From positions 620,001 through 684,000 of the forward strand of contig NZ_BMRT01000003.1 in NCBI RefSeq assembly GCF_014648775.1: DNA of 64,000 bases, in the 5' to 3' direction. The DNA is from Streptomyces abikoensis (GTDB lineage: Bacteria; Actinomycetota; Actinomycetes; Streptomycetales; Streptomycetaceae). The notes under the pieces were generated by a model. That model did no database searches, had not been told where the DNA came from, and was given only the letters and a program-made list of their open reading frames with translations. The position numbers and the translations under genes were made by a program. Position 1 is the stretch's first letter. Every line of letters begins with the position of its first letter. Positions 60,423-64,000 of the stretch are shown piece after piece.

Positions 60423-60439
60423 GAGCGGACGCCGGGGCG

Positions 60440-62344
60440 TCAGCGCTTGGCGCGGGAAGCCGTGCGGCCGCGCTCCTTCTGGTCCAGGACGACCTTGCGG
60501 ATGCGGACCGCCTCCGGGGTGACCTCGACGCACTCGTCGTCGCGGCAGAACTCCAGGGACTGCTCCAGCGACAGCTTGCGCGGCGGGACGATCGCCTCGA
60601 AGGAGTCGGCGGAGGAGGAGCGCATGTTGGTGAGCTTCTTCTCCTTGGTGATGTTGACGTCCATGTCGTCGGCGCGGGAGTTCTCGCCGACGATCATGCC
60701 CTCGTACACCTCGGTGCCCGGGTCGGTGAAGAGGACGCCGCGCTCCTGGAGGTTCGTCATCGCGAAGGCGGTGACGGCACCGGCGCGGTCGGCGACCAGC
60801 GAACCGTTGTTGCGGGTCTTCAGCTCGCCGAACCACGGCTCGTGGCCCTCGTGGATGGAGTGGGCGATACCGGTACCGCGGGTGTTCGTCAGGAACTCCG
60901 TGCGGAAGCCGATGAGGCCGCGGGACGGGACGACGAACTCCATGCGGACCCAGCCGGAGCCGTGGTTGGACATGTTGTCCATGCGGCCCTTGCGGGTGCC
61001 CATGAGCTGGGTGACGGCACCCATGTGCTCCTCGGGGACGTCGACCGTGAGGCGCTCGACCGGCTCGTGGAGCTTGCCGTCGATCTCCTTGGTGACGACC
61101 TGCGGCTTGCCGATGGTCATCTCGAAGCCCTCGCGGCGCATCTGCTCGACCAGGATGGCCAGCGCCAGCTCACCGCGGCCCTGCACCTCCCAGGCGTCGG
61201 GGCGCTCGGTGTCCAGGACGCGCAGCGAGACGTTACCGATCAGCTCGCGGTCCAGACGGTCCTTGACCTGGCGGGCGGTGACCTTGCGGTCCTTGACGGC
61301 GGACTTGGCGTCCGCGCCCTTGCCGGTGCCGCCACGGCCGACCAGCGGCGAGGTGTTGGTGCCGATGGTCATGGAGATCGCGGGCTCGTCGACCGTGATC
61401 AGGGGCAGCGCGACCGGGTTCTCCGGGTCGGCCAGGGTCTCACCGATCATGATGTCGGGGATACCGGCGACGGCGCAGATGTCACCGGGGCCGGCCACCT
61501 CGGCGGGCTTGCGGGTGAGGGCCTCGGTCATCATCAGCTCGGTGATGCGGACGTTGGAGATCGTGCCGTCCCGCTTGATCCACGCGACGGTCTGGCCCTT
61601 GCGGAGCTCGCCCTGCTCGATGCGGAGCAGCGCGATGCGGCCGAGGAAGTTGTCGGCGTCGAGGTTGGTGACGTGGGCCTGGAGCGGCGCGTCCTCCTCG
61701 TACGTCGGGGCCGGGACGTGCTCCAGGATCGTGGAGAAGAACGGCTCCAGGTTCTCGCTGTCGGCGGGGACGGTGCCGTCCTCCGGCTTGGTCAGCGAGG
61801 CGATGCCGTCACGGCCGCAGGCGTAGACGATCGGGAACTCGATCTGGTCCTCGTCGGCGTCCAGGTCGAGGAAGAGGTCGTAGGTCTCGTTGACGACCTC
61901 GTCGATGCGGGAGTCCGGGCGGTCCGTCTTGTTGATGCACAGGATGACCGGCTTGCGCTGCTGGAGCGCCTTGCGGAGCACGAAGCGGGTCTGCGGCAGC
62001 GGGCCCTCGGAGGCGTCGACGAGCAGGACGACCGCGTCGACCATCGACAGACCGCGCTCGACCTCGCCACCGAAGTCGGCGTGGCCGGGGGTGTCGATGA
62101 TGTTGATCGTGATCGGGGCGCCGCCGTCCTTGGGGTGGTACTTCACCGCCGTGTTCTTGGCGAGGATCGTGATGCCCTTCTCACGCTCCAGGTCGTTCGA
62201 GTCCATGACGCGGTCGTCGACGGAGTCGAGCTGGTGCGCGGCGAAGGCGCCGGCCTGCTTGAGCATGGCGTCGACGATGGTCGTCTTGCCGTGGTCGACG
62301 TGGGCGACGATGGCGACGTTACGAATGTCGTGGCGCGTGGGCAT
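60440..62344 (-). CDS. typA: ribosome-associated GTPase TypA/BipA
   Basis: A 634-residue translational GTPase. The G domain has P-loop AHVDHGKTTIVDAML, DTPGHADFGGEVERG and NKTDRPDS. Domains II and III follow, with the C-terminal TypA-specific domain marked by SHGSGWVRMEFVVPSRGLIG and YEGMIVGENSRADDMDVNI. It acts in ribosome assembly and stress tolerance. The start at 62344 gives MPTRHDIRNVAIVAHVDHGK, the conserved N-terminus; the open frame continues to 62437 without a site. Synteny with bldK-type transporters is known in streptomycetes (from memory). Confidence 0.95.
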   Translation of the reverse strand: MPTRHDIRNVAIVAHVDHGKTTIVDAMLKQAGAFAAHQLDSVDDRVMDSNDLEREKGITILAKNTAVKYHPKDGGAPITINIIDTPGHADFGGEVERGLSMVDAVVLLVDASEGPLPQTRFVLRKALQQRKPVILCINKTDRPDSRIDEVVNETYDLFLDLDADEDQIEFPIVYACGRDGIASLTKPEDGTVPADSENLEPFFSTILEHVPAPTYEEDAPLQAHVTNLDADNFLGRIALLRIEQGELRKGQTVAWIKRDGTISNVRITELMMTEALTRKPAEVAGPGDICAVAGIPDIMIGETLADPENPVALPLITVDEPAISMTIGTNTSPLVGRGGTGKGADAKSAVKDRKVTARQVKDRLDRELIGNVSLRVLDTERPDAWEVQGRGELALAILVEQMRREGFEMTIGKPQVVTKEIDGKLHEPVERLTVDVPEEHMGAVTQLMGTRKGRMDNMSNHGSGWVRMEFVVPSRGLIGFRTEFLTNTRGTGIAHSIHEGHEPWFGELKTRNNGSLVADRAGAVTAFAMTNLQERGVLFTDPGTEVYEGMIVGENSRADDMDVNITKEKKLTNMRSSSADSFEAIVPPRKLSLEQSLEFCRDDECVEVTPEAVRIRKVVLDQKERGRTASRAKR

Positions 62345-62514
62345 ACTTGCGGCGCTTCTCCCGGAATCGTGGATGGCGGCGCGTACGGTCCGGTACGCGT
62401 GCCTCGCCGGGCGGAACAGGCCACGGCTGCCTTCCATGGTACGGGGACGCCGCGCGCTTGGCGTTCCGGGACCGGGTGCACCCTCGCTGACCTGCGATTT
62501 TACTCCCGGGTCCC

Positions 62515-62550
62515 AGCTCCGGACGGGCTGGAATCAGCCCCTCCGGAGCT
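62515..62550. repeat. Streptomyces-type intergenic palindrome, copy 2
   Basis: AGCTCCGGACGGGCTG (62515-62530) and CAGCCCCTCCGGAGCT (62535-62550) form a 16-bp stem with a single C-C mismatch. The CCGGACGGGCTG core is shared with the element at 30039-30070. It lies between typA and the binding protein gene, 16 bases past the stop at 62566. Confidence 0.8.
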
Positions 62551-62565
62551 TGCGGTCACCGCGTG

Positions 62566-64000
62566 TCAGCGTTCGAAGCCGATGTCCTGGTACCTCGGGC
62601 TCGCCAGCCCGAAGGCGCCCGCGTTCACGACCGTCTTCCGGGCCCCCACCAGCTCGGGCCGCTGGTAGAGCGGCAGGGACGCCGCCACGGCCCAGATCCG
62701 GGCGTCCGCCCGGCCGATCAGGTCCCGGGATGCCTCGTCGTCGAGTTCGGTCGACGCCTGGTCGAAGAGCCGGTCGATCTGGTCGGTGCCGACGCGGGTG
62801 TAGTTCTGCTCGACGACCAGGGAGCCGTCGGCCGCCGGCTGGGGCTTGGCGAAGACGGGGCGGGCGTCGGTGGCCGGGTAGGGGCCGGTGGGCCAGCCGT
62901 AGAGGGCCAGGTCGAAGTCGCCGGAGGCGATGTGGTCCTTGAAGAAGCCGCCGTCGTCGACGGTGACGAGCTCGGTGCGGACGCCGATGGCGTCCAGCTG
63001 GCGGGCGATCCGCTCGCCCACGGCCCGGAGCGGCTCGGCGCCGCTGCCCTTGGGCAGAACGAAGCGGAGGACGAGCTTCTTGCCGTCCTTGAAGCGGGCG
63101 GGGGCGGCCCCCGCCTTGCCCCCGTTGTCGTACGCGGTGCCGTGGCCGGCCTTGCCGTCGGCGACGGCGCCCGCGTTGCTCTGGTCGTCTCCGCCGCCGT
63201 CGTCGTCATCGTCCTCGTCCCCGTCGTCGCCCTTGCCGAGGCCGGGCACGCCGCCTGCGTCGGCGGCCTTCTTCCCGGGGGCGGCGCCGTGGCCCTCCTT
63301 CCAGCCCGCGTCGGTGAGCAGGGCCATGGCGGCGTGGGGGTCGACGGAGCCGACGGCGTCGCTGTTGTCCTCGTAGCCCGGCTGCCCGGCCACCAGGAGG
63401 TGGCTGCCGAGCGGCTGGGCGGGCAGGCCCAGCGGGGTGAGGACGTACTCGGCGAGGGCCTTGCGGTCGACGGCCCGGGCGATGGCGCGGCGGACGCGCT
63501 CGTCCGCGAGCGGGCCGGAGGCGGCGTTGAGGGCGAGCTGGGTGTAGGCGGGCTCCAGGGACTTGCGGACGACCAGGCCGCGCAGGGCGGTCACGTCGGC
63601 GGCGGCGGGCTTGTTCGCCCCGTCCAGCCGGGAGCCGTCGGGGCGGGCCCGGCCGCCCGGCGCGGAGGGGCTGCCGACGACGGAGGGGTGGTCGGCCGGC
63701 GGGGTCACGGGGGAGCGGCTCCCGGTGAGGCCCGGGGAGCGGCCGTCCTTGTCGGACTTGTCCTTCGGCGCCGCGGTGACCTTCATGATGCGTTCGGCGG
63801 CGGCCGGGGTGAGCTCGGCGAGGTCGGCCTTGCCGCTCGCCAGGGCCTCCACGCGCTGGTCGCGCGGGACGGCCCGGAGCACCAGCTTCTCCAGCCGGGC
63901 CCGGTCGCCCCACCAGCGGGGGTTGCGGGCGAGGGTGAGCGTGCCCTGCTTGTCGTCCCGGGCGGCGACCTGGAAGGGGCCGGCGGCCTGGGGGGCCTCC
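62566..64000 (-). CDS. ABC transporter peptide-binding protein, cut by right edge
   Basis: C-terminal part (at least 477 residues) of an SBP_bac_5 family protein. The frame is open to the window edge. It begins in GPFQVAARDDKQGTLTLARN and RWWGDRARLEKL, so the N-terminus with its signal peptide lies beyond 64000. ERVRRAIARAVDRKALAEYV-type DERVRRAIARAVDRK is diagnostic. It holds an unusual low-complexity insertion rich in Asp/Gly (GKGDDGDEDDDDDGGGDDQ) near 63220 that other family members here lack. No permease is visible before typA. An ATG-like GTG at 63882 is not the true start. Confidence 0.88.
   Translation of the reverse strand, partial: EAPQAAGPFQVAARDDKQGTLTLARNPRWWGDRARLEKLVLRAVPRDQRVEALASGKADLAELTPAAAERIMKVTAAPKDKSDKDGRSPGLTGSRSPVTPPADHPSVVGSPSAPGGRARPDGSRLDGANKPAAADVTALRGLVVRKSLEPAYTQLALNAASGPLADERVRRAIARAVDRKALAEYVLTPLGLPAQPLGSHLLVAGQPGYEDNSDAVGSVDPHAAMALLTDAGWKEGHGAAPGKKAADAGGVPGLGKGDDGDEDDDDDGGGDDQSNAGAVADGKAGHGTAYDNGGKAGAAPARFKDGKKLVLRFVLPKGSGAEPLRAVGERIARQLDAIGVRTELVTVDDGGFFKDHIASGDFDLALYGWPTGPYPATDARPVFAKPQPAADGSLVVEQNYTRVGTDQIDRLFDQASTELDDEASRDLIGRADARIWAVAASLPLYQRPELVGARKTVVNAGAFGLASPRYQDIGFER

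Overview
The window is high-GC actinobacterial chromosome, almost certainly Streptomyces or a close relative. Support comes from strong G/C bias at third codon positions, purine-rich ribosome binding sites, many GTG starts, a mycothiol gene (mshB), a 7Fe ferredoxin next to dapC, a DUF3117 gene, several oligopeptide ABC transporters of the kind found around the bldK locus, and type VII secretion-style effector genes. No tRNA, rRNA, insertion sequence, integrase or CRISPR array was seen.

Layout. 0-19.4 kb is mostly conserved core: DUF3117, enoyl-CoA hydratase, 3-methyladenine glycosylase, a DivIVA-like protein, a FolP2-type dihydropteroate synthase homologue, a LOG-family protein, dapE, a secreted lysozyme-like protein, dapC and fdxA, a GNAT enzyme, a transglutaminase-like protein, an ABC exporter with a DesK/DesR-type two-component system, a long repeat-rich membrane protein with a peptidoglycan-binding-like C-terminus, and mshB. 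19.4-28.3 kb holds a small membrane protein, an S9 prolyl-oligopeptidase-type peptidase and a complete oligopeptide importer whose gene order (permease, binding protein, permease, ATPase, ATPase) matches bldK. 28.4-30.0 kb holds a 27-codon gene ending in Tyr-Ser-Tyr-Tyr, a perfect stem-loop and a lone cytochrome P450. I read this as a minimal P450-modified ribosomal peptide (RiPP) locus related in logic to cittilins and atropopeptides, and it is my best candidate for an undescribed system.

30.1-35.7 kb and 43.9-49.8 kb are two further complete peptide importers on the minus strand, in the same internal order and clearly paralogous. Between them lie an SDR oxidoreductase, a type VII-style polymorphic toxin locus (small partner, 923-aa effector with a GNAT-like tip, probable immunity gene), a DUF6177-like protein, an AIG2/SGNH fusion and a YbaK deacylase.

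50.1-60.4 kb is a compact biosynthetic cluster on the minus strand: 5-aminolevulinate synthase-like enzyme, TauD-type dioxygenase, a KAS III-like enzyme with an altered catalytic triad, an ATP-grasp ligase, an MFS exporter, a peptide-binding protein, an MDR reductase and a second ATP-grasp homologue that has lost its ATP-binding core. It is headed by a small secreted-peptide gene divergent from a LuxR-type regulator. The window closes with typA and a fifth peptide-binding protein cut by the right edge.

Starts were chosen by ribosome binding site and by conserved N-termini. Family names come from motif recognition by eye; no database search was run.
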